From an uncultured Eubacteriales bacterium (GTDB lineage Bacteria > Bacillota > Clostridia > Oscillospirales > CAG-382): 30,619 nt of DNA. The translations under genes were made by a program, and so were the position numbers. The notes beneath the pieces are model-generated. The model had not been told where the DNA came from and did no database searches. It saw nothing but the letters and a program-made list of their open reading frames with translations. Of this stretch, positions 1 through 7,701 are shown in pieces. Position 1 is the stretch's first letter. Every line of letters begins with the position of its first letter. The DNA lies in contig URCT01000018.1 of NCBI GenBank assembly GCA_900546385.1, positions 1-30,619 on the forward strand, in the 5' to 3' direction.

Positions 1-519
1 TTTGCGGCTGACGGCACGCACGATCTTGTGAAAGGCCTGCTTGTCCAAATTTTTCTCATCCGCACGGTTGAATACCACAAGCTCACAGCTTTTGAGTTTG
101 TCATACACAAGACTGCGCATATTGGCATTGTAATTTAGAAATGTCCCGGCTTCGGCAAACAGAATCTCCTGATAGACAAGCCATCCGTCCGGCAGCGCAC
201 TGTAAAGACGGTCAAGCATCCACATCCCGTTGTATTCCACAACGACGCGGTCAATGTCATATTTGTCCTGTAACTTGGATAAATAATCGGTTGTCAATTC
301 ATCGGGCGAATCGATGTTCACCGCATGAAACGAACCCATATCACCCTTGAAGCGCGACGGATCGTATTCTTCAATGCCTTCCTCACAAACGAGTAAAAGC
401 GTGTTTTCACCGTTGTTGAAACGCGGGTCTTCAAAGGTCTCTTGAATAAACTTGGTCTTTCCGGCTTCCAAAAATCCGGTAAACAGATAAACGGGGATTT
501 CTCTTGCAGGTGTGTTCAT
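1..519 (-). CDS. CobW-like (COG0523/G3E) GTPase, partial (C-terminus outside window)
   Basis: The reading frame stays open from an ATG at 519 to the left window edge, giving 173 residues of the N-terminal G domain. A Walker A motif is visible near the start (GFLEAGKTKF), followed later by an NRAD-like guanine-specificity motif (VFNRADEKN). Proteins of this family are GTP-dependent metal chaperones or metal-cofactor insertases in the cytoplasm. The CxCC metal motif found between Walker A and the G-domain core of most members is absent from the visible part, unlike the neighbour at 559-1728. An AAAGGAT-like ribosome site precedes the ATG, and only 39 bp separate it from the upstream CobW gene, so the two are probably one operon. 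The metal cannot be read from the sequence. Confidence 0.85.
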   Translation of the reverse strand, partial: MNTPAREIPVYLFTGFLEAGKTKFIQETFEDPRFNNGENTLLLVCEEGIEEYDPSRFKGDMGSFHAVNIDSPDELTTDYLSKLQDKYDIDRVVVEYNGMWMLDRLYSALPDGWLVYQEILFAEAGTFLNYNANMRSLVYDKLKSCELVVFNRADEKNLDKQAFHKIVRAVSRK

Positions 520-558
520 ATGCTTTCTTATCCTTTCCCGAATTTTTCGCGTTTATGC

Positions 559-1728
559 TTATATGCCGAAAACGGCCGGAATCTTGTCGGTGTCAAGCTT
601 GGAACCGATCACACAGATCTTGCCGGTGATTTCCGATGTGCCGCGGCGAACATTGACCTCGCCCGGAACATAGTCAAAGTGCGCCCATGTGCCGTCGGTT
701 AACGGAACAATACCCTTGGCACGCAAAATCATGCCGCAGGTGTTCGGGTCGTCGAGCGACGCAAGAGAAGCGCGCAAGCCGTCTTCGGTGAATTTGTGTG
801 CCGTTTCCGTGCCCCAGCTGGTGAAGACTTCATCGGCATGATGATGGTGATGGTCATGATCGTGACAGCCGCAGGTGCAGCCGTCGCCATGGTCGTGGTC
901 GTGTTCATCGTGGTTGTCATGATGATGTTCATGCTCATCATGGTCGTGATCGCAGCAATGGTCGTGTTCATCATGGTCATGATGGTGCTCATGCTCGTGG
1001 TCGTCATGATCGTGGTCATGGTCATGTTCATGCTCGTCGTGGTCGTGGTCGCAGCAATGATCGTGTTCATCATGATCGTGATGATGCTCATGCTCTTCTT
1101 CGTGAAGCAGCTCGGCAAGCTCATCTTCAAGCGACTTGGTGCTTTCCATGGCCGCTAAAATCTGCGCACCGTCCAGTTCTTCCCACGGCGTTGTGATGAT
1201 GGCCGCTTTGGCGTTATGCTCACGAAGCATAGCGACGCATTTTTCGAGCTTGTCCTCGGCCATGCCGGACGTGCGGCTCAAAATAACAGTACCGGCGTGT
1301 TCGACTTGATCAAGGAAGAATTCGCCGAAATTTTTCATATACATCCGGCATTTGGCCGCGTCCACCACCGTTACGGCGGCATTCAACTTAGCCTTTCCGT
1401 TTTCCGCGTTCAGCACGGCGCGGGTAACATCGCTGAGCTTGCCGACGCCGGACGGCTCGATCAAAATGCGGTCGGGCGCATATTCGTCGAGAACCTTGGC
1501 AAGCGCCTTGGTGAAATCACCGACAAGACTGCAGCAAATGCAGCCGGAATTCATTTCGTTGACCTGAATGCCGGATTCTTTCATAAAGCCGCCGTCAATA
1601 CCGGTCTCACCGAATTCGTTTTCGATTAAAACGAGTTTTTCGCCTTTATAGGCTTCCGCAATGAGCTTTTTGATAAGAGTAGTTTTGCCGGCACCGAGAA
1701 AGCCGGAGAAAATATCGATTTTTGTCAT
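559..1728 (-). CDS. CobW/COG0523 GTPase with long His-rich metal-binding insert
   Basis: This is a 389-residue G3E-family GTPase, a likely metallochaperone (zinc is the usual guess for His-rich members; inference). Visible motifs are Walker A GFLGAGKTT (residues 9-17), ENEFGE (36-41) and the metal-binding CICC (63-66). Residues about 210-300 are almost pure His, Asp and Glu with CC pairs and a CTCGC motif. They contain a block centred on HDHCCDHDHDEHEH that occurs twice with a 33-residue (99-nt) period. A CobW C-terminal domain follows and ends the protein. Typical members have only a short His stretch, so the insert is long. It is transcribed from a promoter at 1783-1811 and probably continues into the second CobW gene downstream. 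The mirror-image Met/Val-rich open frame on the opposite strand is a composition artefact. Confidence 0.93.
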   Translation of the reverse strand: MTKIDIFSGFLGAGKTTLIKKLIAEAYKGEKLVLIENEFGETGIDGGFMKESGIQVNEMNSGCICCSLVGDFTKALAKVLDEYAPDRILIEPSGVGKLSDVTRAVLNAENGKAKLNAAVTVVDAAKCRMYMKNFGEFFLDQVEHAGTVILSRTSGMAEDKLEKCVAMLREHNAKAAIITTPWEELDGAQILAAMESTKSLEDELAELLHEEEHEHHHDHDEHDHCCDHDHDEHEHDHDHDHDDHEHEHHHDHDEHDHCCDHDHDEHEHHHDNHDEHDHDHGDGCTCGCHDHDHHHHHADEVFTSWGTETAHKFTEDGLRASLASLDDPNTCGMILRAKGIVPLTDGTWAHFDYVPGEVNVRRGTSEITGKICVIGSKLDTDKIPAVFGI

Positions 1729-1782
1729 AAAAGTTCATCTCCATGTTCGTATATGACAAGTTGCACTATATGCTCAACCTAT

Positions 1783-1811
1783 ATTATATATCATTTTTTG
1801 CGAAAATGCAA
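1783..1811 (-). promoter_or_regulatory. Sigma-A promoter for the CobW pair
   Basis: Reading the minus strand, TTGCAT (1806-1811) and TATAAT (1783-1788) are separated by exactly 17 bp. The start codon of the CobW gene lies about 55 nt downstream. No convincing Zur-type palindrome is seen in the leader, although it is AT-rich with flanking ATAT sequences. Confidence 0.75.
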
Positions 1812-1830
1812 GGGCTGTCAGCAGAAATTT

Positions 1831-1867
1831 ACGCCGCATTCCGACGGTTTTCGACGAAATGCGGCGT
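1831..1867. other. 10-bp hairpin in a gene-free stretch (1729-2091)
   Basis: ACGCCGCATT (1831-1840) pairs perfectly with AATGCGGCGT (1858-1867) across a 17-nt loop. It lies between the VbhA-like gene and the CobW promoter and could end transcription from the former, but neither side carries a strong T-tract. The rest of 1868-2091 holds no gene I can support. A 14-codon frame (MFSRYEVYTSVQSI) with a GAGG site starts just after the antitoxin stop but looks like chance. Confidence 0.4.
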
Positions 1868-2091
1868 TTTGTGCCGATTGTTGACGTTTGTTCATAGGTT
1901 TTTTACAAAAAGATTGTGTGGTAATCTAGCAGAGTGTGTTGTGAATCTCTTTCGTTATATTTTTCATTTTCAAACACAAAACAGCTGTCAGGTGGCAAAG
2001 CCGCAAACTCCTATAACTGGGAAAAACTGAAAAATGTGCCGCAGCTTATATCGACTGTACAGAAGTATAGACTTCATAACGGGAAAACATA

Positions 2092-2340
2092 CTATACCTC
2101 GCTGTATTTTCGCTTTAATTCTTCGATAACCTGTTTGCTGCTTGCTTTTTTTTCCCGAATGCGCTTCAAATTGCCAAGCCCTTCCTTGCTGACAGCAAGT
2201 CCTTCGATTGCCAAAGTGGCTTTTACACACCGTAGGTCTTCTTCAAAATCGCGTTTTGCGGTAAGCTTGGTTTTCGGTTCGCGTCGACCGACATAGGCAC
2301 TGCTTTTTTGTCTTGCATTGGTCGCTTTATCTGCATTCAT
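2092..2340 (-). CDS. VbhA-like antitoxin (Fic inhibitor), apparently orphan
   Basis: An 82-residue basic protein. Its second half matches the antitoxin VbhA pattern as I know it: a helix ending in the Fic-inhibitory motif [S/T]xxxE[G/N], here TLAIEG (residues 42-47), then a VSKEGL stretch and a helix ending in LKRKY. In known pairs such a protein blocks the ATP site of a Fic AMP-transferase toxin with the Glu of that motif. The first 30 residues are rich in Lys, Arg and Thr and likely disordered. The start has a GGAGG site and a perfect consensus promoter. The expected fic gene would lie downstream (below 2092), but no frame with HPFxxGNGR exists there. The assignment is from pattern memory, without a search. 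Confidence 0.6.
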   Translation of the reverse strand: MNADKATNARQKSSAYVGRREPKTKLTAKRDFEEDLRCVKATLAIEGLAVSKEGLGNLKRIREKKASSKQVIEELKRKYSEV

Positions 2341-2372
2341 GCTTGGCTGCCCTCCATTCGTTCCATCTACTT

Positions 2373-2401
2373 ATTATATACCGTAAAAAGAACGATGTCA
2401 A
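2373..2401 (-). promoter_or_regulatory. Consensus sigma-A promoter for the VbhA-like gene
   Basis: On the minus strand TTGACA (2396-2401) and TATAAT (2373-2378) are spaced by 17 bp, matching the consensus at all 12 positions. It begins just after the stop codon of the acetyltransferase gene, so the small gene is transcribed on its own as well as by any read-through. Confidence 0.85.
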
Positions 2402-2409
2402 TCTTTTTG

Positions 2410-2886
2410 TTACTTGGCCAACGTTATTAATGTCTCACCCGTCACGCGGTACACGGTCCATTCATCCATCGGCACCGCCCCAAGCGACCGGTAAAAATCG
2501 ATGCTCGGCTTGTTCCAGTCAAGACAGCTCCATTCGAGTCGGCCGCAGCCGCGCTCGACAGCAATCGCCGCCAGCTTTTTTAAGATCGTTTTGCCGTAGC
2601 CTTTGCCGCGGTATGCGGGCTTGACGAATAAATCCTCCAAATACAGCCCGGCTCTGCCCAAAAACGTGGAAAAATTGTGGAAAAACAACGCAAAACCGAC
2701 TTCTTTTCCGTCGGCAACGGCAAAAATGACCTCGGCTTTCTGCTTGTCGAAAATCCATTCTTCGAGCAGTACCTCATCGGCAACCACTTCGTTTTCCATT
2801 TTTTCATAGGCGGCAAGGCCTTGGATGAATTCCAAAATCAAGGCGATGTCCTTTCGTTCAGCCTTGCGAAACGTGACGGTGCTCAT
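2410..2886 (-). CDS. GNAT family N-acetyltransferase (spermidine/thialysine acetyltransferase-like)
   Basis: A 158-residue GNAT enzyme that would transfer acetyl from acetyl-CoA to an amine. The acetyl-CoA loop RGKGYG (residues 93-98) follows the beta strand LYLEDLFVKP, which together with EWSCLDWN and FYRSLGA is the pattern of the SSAT/thialysine acetyltransferase subgroup. Full length for the family. GGAGG lies 7 nt before the ATG. A TATACT -10 element is seen at 2916-2921 but no good -35. The substrate (polyamine, thialysine or other) cannot be decided from sequence. Confidence 0.85.
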   Translation of the reverse strand: MSTVTFRKAERKDIALILEFIQGLAAYEKMENEVVADEVLLEEWIFDKQKAEVIFAVADGKEVGFALFFHNFSTFLGRAGLYLEDLFVKPAYRGKGYGKTILKKLAAIAVERGCGRLEWSCLDWNKPSIDFYRSLGAVPMDEWTVYRVTGETLITLAK

Positions 2887-2949
2887 AGAAAAACCTCCGA
2901 AATCGTATTTGTTTCAGTATAGTGGAAATCTGTGAAAAAATCTACCGCA

Positions 2950-2987
2950 AAACGCAAAAGAAGCCGCCGCAAAAGCGGCAGCTTCTT
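2950..2987 (-). terminator. Rho-independent terminator after the first Gfo/Idh gene
   Basis: AAGAAGC-C-GCCGC (2958-2970) pairs with GCGGC-A-GCTTCTT (2975-2987) around an AAAA loop, with one mismatch. On the minus strand the stem is followed by TTTTGCGTTTT. It lies 18 nt downstream of the stop of the gene at 3006-4181. Confidence 0.8.
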
Positions 2988-3005
2988 GAAAAATCGGGTT
3001 TTGGC

Positions 3006-4181
3006 TTAGATTTCCGGAATTTCGATCTTGATTTCCTTGCCGGCAGCATGGCTCTTTGCGATACCGTCGATGATAGCCTGATTGTAGAGGATCTGGCTGG
3101 ACGGAACGGGAGCGCCCTTGGACGGGTCGATGATAGCGTCGAGGAACGAACGGATCTTCTTGTCGAACAGGCTCATGCCGCTGTTGTCATGGAGAACCGG
3201 GATAACCGTTTCAACCGAAGAACCGGCAACCTGCGAGTAGATGGTCATCGGGCCGCCGACAGAGCCGTTCCAGCAGTCGGTAGACGGAATGCGAAGACCT
3301 GCTTTGGTACCGAGGATGATGGTATCGCCGGGCGTGTTGATGTTCATTGCCCAAGCAATACGGAAGTCGAGGATAATATCACCTTCGAGACGAACGAAAG
3401 CTGCGGCGAAGTCGTCAACGCCGAAGATGTCAGCGTATTCGGCCGGTCTGCCGCTTTCGGTAAAGGTGCTGGGGTTCTTGCCGAAGAAATCGGACTTGTA
3501 GCCGGAAACGGTGAGCGGCTTCGGATAGCCGATGGCGTTGAGAACCATATCGAGCGAGTAGCATCCGATATCACCGAGAGCACCGATGCCGCCTTTATCC
3601 TTTTCGATGAAGGTGGTGCCGAACGGAGTCGGAATACCACGGCGACGGCCGCCGCCGGTCTGGATGTAGTAGATCTTGCCGAGTTCGCCGGATTCAACGA
3701 TCTTCTTGATCATCTGCATATTCGGGTCGAAACGCGGCTGGAAGCCGATGGTAAGAACCTTGCCGCTCTTCTTTTCGGCTCTCATAACTTCAACAGCCTC
3801 TTCCGTGGTAACGGTGAACGGCTTTTCAAGCATAACGTTGATGCCTGCGTTAAGAGCATGGATAGCGCAGGGAGCGTGCTGGCAGTTGTAGGTGCAAATG
3901 CTGACGCCGTCGAGATCCTTCTCGTTTGCGATGAGTTCTTCGTCGCTGGAGTAGCATCTTACGCCTTCAACACCGTGCTTCTTGAAGAAAGCTTCTGCCT
4001 TGCCGGGGATGAGGTCAGCGCCTGCAACGATTTCAACGTCGGGCATATGCTTGTATGCCTCCATATGAGCGTCTGCAATCCAGCCGGTACCGATGATACC
4101 GATCTTTAACTTTCTGCCGGCACCCTTGATTTCCTGTTTTGCGACCTGGTTCGGGTCGAGATTGGTGTTCGATGTAGCCAT
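3006..4181 (-). CDS. Gfo/Idh/MocA family NAD(P)-dependent oxidoreductase (copy A)
   Basis: A 391-residue cytoplasmic oxidoreductase with an N-terminal Rossmann fold (GIIGTGWIADAHM, residues about 28-40), the family EKP motif carrying the catalytic lysine (LEKPFTVT) and a C-terminal substrate domain. The usual D-x-G-x-H motif reads GDIGCYSLD, with Tyr replacing His, as in several subfamilies. It is a close paralogue of the next gene (385 aa): both share NLDPNQ at the start, SVGGPMTIY, VLNAIGYPKP and APVPSSQI. It has a strong AGGAGG site. Substrate unknown, probably a sugar, inositol or glycoside derivative. The 153-bp gap upstream holds its own possible promoter. Confidence 0.9.
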   Translation of the reverse strand: MATSNTNLDPNQVAKQEIKGAGRKLKIGIIGTGWIADAHMEAYKHMPDVEIVAGADLIPGKAEAFFKKHGVEGVRCYSSDEELIANEKDLDGVSICTYNCQHAPCAIHALNAGINVMLEKPFTVTTEEAVEVMRAEKKSGKVLTIGFQPRFDPNMQMIKKIVESGELGKIYYIQTGGGRRRGIPTPFGTTFIEKDKGGIGALGDIGCYSLDMVLNAIGYPKPLTVSGYKSDFFGKNPSTFTESGRPAEYADIFGVDDFAAAFVRLEGDIILDFRIAWAMNINTPGDTIILGTKAGLRIPSTDCWNGSVGGPMTIYSQVAGSSVETVIPVLHDNSGMSLFDKKIRSFLDAIIDPSKGAPVPSSQILYNQAIIDGIAKSHAAGKEIKIEIPEI

Positions 4182-4198
4182 TTTTGTTTCCTCCTGAA

Positions 4199-4255
4199 AA
4201 CATATTGTAATTGGATATATGTTACAAAGTTGTAGTCTATTCCAACATCATTATA
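4199..4255 (-). promoter_or_regulatory. Possible promoter and dyad upstream of oxidoreductase copy A
   Basis: On the minus strand TATAAT lies at 4250-4255, without a good -35 at 17 bp. Between it and the ribosome site an inverted repeat AACATAT (4199-4205) / ATATGTT (4217-4223) could be an operator. A further AACATAT occurs near 4297. Activator-dependent transcription would fit the weak -35. Confidence 0.4.
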
Positions 4256-4334
4256 GTAAACTATGCTTGTGAACTGTTTGTTACTTCCATGTTAAACATA
4301 TTGGGAAAGCAGACTTTTTTTCACAAAATTTCCC

Positions 4335-5492
4335 TCAGCACTCGGGAAGCTTGATCTCAATTTCATGTCCGGCGCGGTGCGATTTCATGATGCCGTCGAT
4401 GATGGCCTGATTGTAGAAAATCTGGCTCGACGGAACGGGTGCTTTGCCGCCGTTCTGCACGGCTTCAACGAAGGAGCGAACCTTTTTGTCGAAGATGTTG
4501 TAGCTGTCGTGCGTTTCGATGATTGGAATCTTGGTTTCAACCTGTTCGCCGGCCACCGAATGGTAAATGGTCATCGGGCCGCCGACCGAGCCGTTCCAGC
4601 AGTTGGTGGACGGAATGCGAAGACCGCCCTTCGTGCCGAGCATGATGGTGTCACCGGGCGTGTCGATGTTCATGGCCCAAGCGATACGGAAATCGACGAT
4701 ACAGCCGTTTTCGAGACGGATAAAGCCGCCGCCGAAATCGTCCACGCCGAATTTGGAGGCGATGTAATCGGGATGGGCGCAGCCGGTGTAAGTTTCGGGA
4801 TTGGTGCCGAAATAGTTGGTGATAAAGCCGGTGACCGTGACAGGCTTCGGATAGCCGATGGCGTTTAACACCATATCGAGCGCATAGCAGCCGATATCGC
4901 CTAAAGCACCGACGCCGGCAGTCTCGTCCTCGATAAAGGTGGTCTTGGAGTCGTTTGCCGGGATGCCGCGGCGACGGCCGCCGCCGGTTTGGATGTAGTA
5001 AATGTCGCCAAGCTCGCCGGATTCGACGATCTTTTTGATCATCTGCATATTGGCGTCAAAGCGCGGCTGGAAGCCGATCGAAAGGATCTTGCCGCTCTTT
5101 TTCTCGGCCTTTATGATGTCGGCCGCTTCTTCGATGGTGACGGTAAACGGCTTTTCGAGAAGCACGTTGACACCGTGTTCGAGCGCGGCAATCGCACAGC
5201 ACGCGTGCTGGCGGTTGTAGGTGCAGATGCTGACGGCGTCGAGCGCTTCCTTGTCGAGCATTTCCTTGTAATCGGTGTAGGTGTGTACGCCGCTTACGCC
5301 GAATTCGTTAAAGAAAGCATCGGCCTTGCCGGGAACAAGATCACAGCCGGCAACGACTTCAACATCGGAAAATTTTAAGTAAGCCGCCATATGCGGATGG
5401 GCAATGCCGCCCGTACCGATAATGCCGACGCGCAGCTTTTTGCCGGCTTTCACGGCATCGGCTGCTTTTTGATTGGGATCCAAATTAGCCAT
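4335..5492 (-). CDS. Gfo/Idh/MocA family NAD(P)-dependent oxidoreductase (copy B)
   Basis: A 385-residue paralogue of the gene at 3006-4181, colinear over its whole length. The Rossmann motif is GIIGTGGIAHPHM, the catalytic motif LEKPFTVT, and the active-site region reads GDIGCYALD. GGAGG stands before the ATG. It starts 55 bp downstream of serS with no clear promoter in the gap, so it is probably co-transcribed with serS. The tandem arrangement with the other copy suggests a local duplication followed by divergence, with either related substrates or two steps of one pathway. No sugar transporter or kinase is adjacent to reveal the substrate. Confidence 0.9.
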   Translation of the reverse strand: MANLDPNQKAADAVKAGKKLRVGIIGTGGIAHPHMAAYLKFSDVEVVAGCDLVPGKADAFFNEFGVSGVHTYTDYKEMLDKEALDAVSICTYNRQHACCAIAALEHGVNVLLEKPFTVTIEEAADIIKAEKKSGKILSIGFQPRFDANMQMIKKIVESGELGDIYYIQTGGGRRRGIPANDSKTTFIEDETAGVGALGDIGCYALDMVLNAIGYPKPVTVTGFITNYFGTNPETYTGCAHPDYIASKFGVDDFGGGFIRLENGCIVDFRIAWAMNIDTPGDTIMLGTKGGLRIPSTNCWNGSVGGPMTIYHSVAGEQVETKIPIIETHDSYNIFDKKVRSFVEAVQNGGKAPVPSSQIFYNQAIIDGIMKSHRAGHEIEIKLPEC

Positions 5493-5547
5493 CGGAGTTC
5501 CTCCTTTTTGCGACGCTTATGCCGGTTTGTTTCGGTAAGAGCCGCAT

Positions 5548-6831
5548 TTATTTTTTAACGATTTTGTCTTTGCCGCCCATGTACGGCCGCAGTGCTTCCG
5601 GGATGAGAATGCTGCCGTCGGGACGGTAGTTGTTTTCTAAGAACGCAATCAGACCGCGCGGCGTGGCAAGCACCGTGTTGTTTAAGGTCGCTACAAGATA
5701 GGTTCCCTTGTCACCCTTGGCACGGATCGAAAGACGGCGCGCTTGGGCATCGCCGAGCGTCGAGCAGGAGCCGACTTCAAAATACTTCTGCTGACGCGGA
5801 CTCCAGGCTTCCACATCACAGCTCTTGACCTTCAGATCAGCAAGGTCGCCGCTGCAGCATTCGAGCGTGCGTACCGGAATGTCGAGACTGCGGAAGAATT
5901 CGACGGTGTAGCTCCACATCTTGTTGTACCAGTCCATGGCTTCCTCCGGCTTGCAGAGAACCACCATTTCCTGCTTTTCGAACTGGTGAACACGGTATAA
6001 ACCGCGTTCCTCCAACCCGTGCGAACCGACTTCTTTACGGAAGCACGGCGAATAGGACGTGAGTGTGAGCGGAAGCTCGGCTTCCTTGATGATCTGTCCC
6101 TTGAAGCGGCCGATCATGGAGTGTTCGCTCGTGCCGATTAAGAACAAATCCTCGCCCTCGATCTTGTACATCATCGCATCCATTTCGGCAAACGACATAA
6201 CGCCCGTGACAACGTCGCTGCGGATCATGAACGGCGGCACACAGTACGTAAAGCCCTTGTCGATCATGAAATCGCGCGCATAGCTGAGCATTGCCGAATG
6301 GAGTCTTGCAATGTCGCCGCACAGATAGTAGAAGCCGTTGCCGCTGGTTCTTCCGGCGGATTCCTTGTCAAGGCCGGAGAACATTTCGCAGATGTCGGCA
6401 TGATACGGAATTTCGTAATCCGGCACGACCGGTTCGCCGAACTTTTCGTTTTCGACGTTTTCGCTGTCGTCCTTGCCGACCGGCACCGACGCGTCGATGA
6501 TGTTCGGAATGACCATCATTTTGGCGCGAAGCGTTTCGCCAAGCTCGGCTTCTTCTTTTTCAAGCACTTCAAGACGTGTGTTGATCTCCTTAACGCGCGC
6601 TTTTTTTTCGTTAGCTTCGTCGATCTTCTTTTCTTTCATCAGACCGCCGATGAGGGTGCTTGTTGCGTTGCGCTCGGCACGAAGCTCATCGCCTTCGCCC
6701 TTGAGCGCACGAACCTTGGCATCGATCTCGATGCATTCGTCTACAAGCGGCAGCTTTTCGTCCTGGAATTTCTTCTTAATGTTTTCCTTGACAATGTCGG
6801 GATTTTCTCTGACAAATCGAATGTCTAACAT
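5548..6831 (-). CDS. serS: Seryl-tRNA synthetase
   Basis: A 427-residue class II synthetase that charges tRNA-Ser. The N-terminal coiled-coil arm (about residues 30-110) starts with MLDIRFVRENPD. Motif 2 is seen as CFRKEVGSHG followed by RGLYRVHQFEKQE. The serine-binding region reads TSEHSMIG. Motif 3 reads VATLNNTVLATPRGLIAFLENN, taken in two parts: VATLNNT and then the arginine in ATPRGL. The usual His of HTLN is missing, and the box normally EISSCS is EVGSCS. It therefore belongs to a variant lineage, or might be a second copy in the genome. There is no T-box leader: the 5' region is only about 35 nt from the promoter at 6871-6899. Confidence 0.93.
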   Translation of the reverse strand: MLDIRFVRENPDIVKENIKKKFQDEKLPLVDECIEIDAKVRALKGEGDELRAERNATSTLIGGLMKEKKIDEANEKKARVKEINTRLEVLEKEEAELGETLRAKMMVIPNIIDASVPVGKDDSENVENEKFGEPVVPDYEIPYHADICEMFSGLDKESAGRTSGNGFYYLCGDIARLHSAMLSYARDFMIDKGFTYCVPPFMIRSDVVTGVMSFAEMDAMMYKIEGEDLFLIGTSEHSMIGRFKGQIIKEAELPLTLTSYSPCFRKEVGSHGLEERGLYRVHQFEKQEMVVLCKPEEAMDWYNKMWSYTVEFFRSLDIPVRTLECCSGDLADLKVKSCDVEAWSPRQQKYFEVGSCSTLGDAQARRLSIRAKGDKGTYLVATLNNTVLATPRGLIAFLENNYRPDGSILIPEALRPYMGGKDKIVKK

Positions 6832-6870
6832 AATTCCTGTTCCTTTCGGATAATATCTGTATTATGCCTT

Positions 6871-6899
6871 ATTTTACCACGCTTTTCCGGAAATTACAA
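6871..6899 (-). promoter_or_regulatory. Sigma-A promoter for serS
   Basis: Minus-strand TTGTAA (6894-6899) and TAAAAT (6871-6876) with a 17-bp spacer. The short leader rules out a T-box riboswitch, which often controls synthetase genes in Firmicutes. Confidence 0.65.
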
Positions 6900-6927
6900 G
6901 AGGGTTTGACAAAATTTCTCGATAAGG

Positions 6928-6956
6928 TTGACAAATGCCGCGAAAGAGCGTATAAT
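6928..6956 (+). promoter_or_regulatory. Consensus sigma-A promoter for mntP
   Basis: TTGACA (6928-6933), a 17-bp spacer and TATAAT (6951-6956), a perfect match. A second TTGACA sits 23 bp further upstream. The leader to the start codon is about 60 nt, too short for the yybP-ykoY manganese riboswitch often found before mntP, and no such motif is seen. Confidence 0.88.
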
Positions 6957-7024
6957 ATCCAAACACGCTTTTCGGCATATAGGCGAAAAACCTGCATATA
7001 AATGAAAAAACGGAGTTGGTCGAA

Positions 7025-7612
7025 ATGGGAATTGCGGAACTGTTATTGCTTGCTGTCGGACTGTCGATGGACGCGTTCGCGGTTGCTGTCTGTAAGGGGC
7101 TTGCCACACGAAGCCTAAAGCCAAAGCATTATCTCTGCATCGGCGCATGGTTCGGCGGCTTTCAGGCACTGATGCCGCTCATCGGCTACTATTTGGGCAA
7201 GATGTTCGAACGCTTTATTACGCGGTATGACCATTGGATTGCCTTTGGCCTTTTGGTGTATATCGGCGGCAACATGATTCATGAAGCCCTTTCCAAAGAG
7301 GAGGAAGAGGCGGATGCGTCGTTTGCCTTCCGGAAAATGTTCGTTTTGGCGCTTGCGACCAGTATCGATGCATTGGCGGTCGGTATTACGCTTGCACTGT
7401 TGTCGGATGTCAATGTTGCGTTTTCGGTTACGGTGATCGGATGTACCACGTTTTTGCTTTCAGCCATCGGCTTGAAGGTTGGCAATGTTTTCGGAACGCG
7501 CTACAAATCCCGTGCCGAATTTGTCGGCGGCGTGATTCTCATCCTCATCGGCTGCAACATCCTTTTCGAGCATTTGGGTGTTTGGACATGGCTTGCGAAT
7601 TTGCTGAAATAA
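7025..7612 (+). CDS. mntP: Manganese efflux pump MntP
   Basis: A 195-residue membrane protein with about six hydrophobic segments that exports Mn(II). The two halves carry the repeated intramembrane motif with the conserved aspartate: SMDAFAVAV near residue 15 and SIDALAVGI in the second half. The loop between halves is acidic (SKEEEEADA). I chose the ATG at 7025, which has GGAG nine bases upstream, over a TTG at 7016 that would add three residues. It is monocistronic, with its own consensus promoter and a strong terminator. Confidence 0.93.
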   Translation: MGIAELLLLAVGLSMDAFAVAVCKGLATRSLKPKHYLCIGAWFGGFQALMPLIGYYLGKMFERFITRYDHWIAFGLLVYIGGNMIHEALSKEEEEADASFAFRKMFVLALATSIDALAVGITLALLSDVNVAFSVTVIGCTTFLLSAIGLKVGNVFGTRYKSRAEFVGGVILILIGCNILFEHLGVWTWLANLLK

Positions 7613-7629
7613 TATATAATGGAAGAAAA

Positions 7630-7672
7630 CCGGAGTTTGCCTGAAATCAAAACGGCAAGCTCCGGCTTTTTT
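7630..7672 (+). terminator. Rho-independent terminator after mntP
   Basis: CCGGAGTTTGCC (7630-7641) pairs with GGCAAGCTCCGG (7654-7665), all 12 positions with one wobble, and is followed by CTTTTTT. Confidence 0.9.
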
Positions 7673-7701
7673 GCGCCTTTTTTGCATAATCCGGCGTAAG
7701 G

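Noticed and set aside
796..1158. Open frame of 120 residues rich in Met and Val opposite the CobW gene
   Set aside because: It is the complement of the His/Asp codon repeat (CAT/GAT read as ATG/ATC) and has no independent gene features.
1868..2091. Possible remnant of a Fic toxin downstream of the VbhA-like gene
   Set aside because: No HPFxxGNGR-like sequence in any frame; only a 14-codon frame with chance-like content follows the antitoxin.
1743..2296. Plus-strand open frames between the CobW and acetyltransferase genes
   Set aside because: No ribosome sites, no recognisable families, and the second overlaps the VbhA-like gene, which has a promoter and ribosome site.
2922..4109. 395-residue open frame opposite the first oxidoreductase
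   Set aside because: An antisense shadow of a well-defined Gfo/Idh gene; no family motifs of its own.
6832..6870. T-box riboswitch before serS
   Set aside because: The distance from promoter to start codon is far too short.
6957..7024. yybP-ykoY manganese riboswitch before mntP
   Set aside because: The leader is about 60 nt and lacks the conserved riboswitch core.
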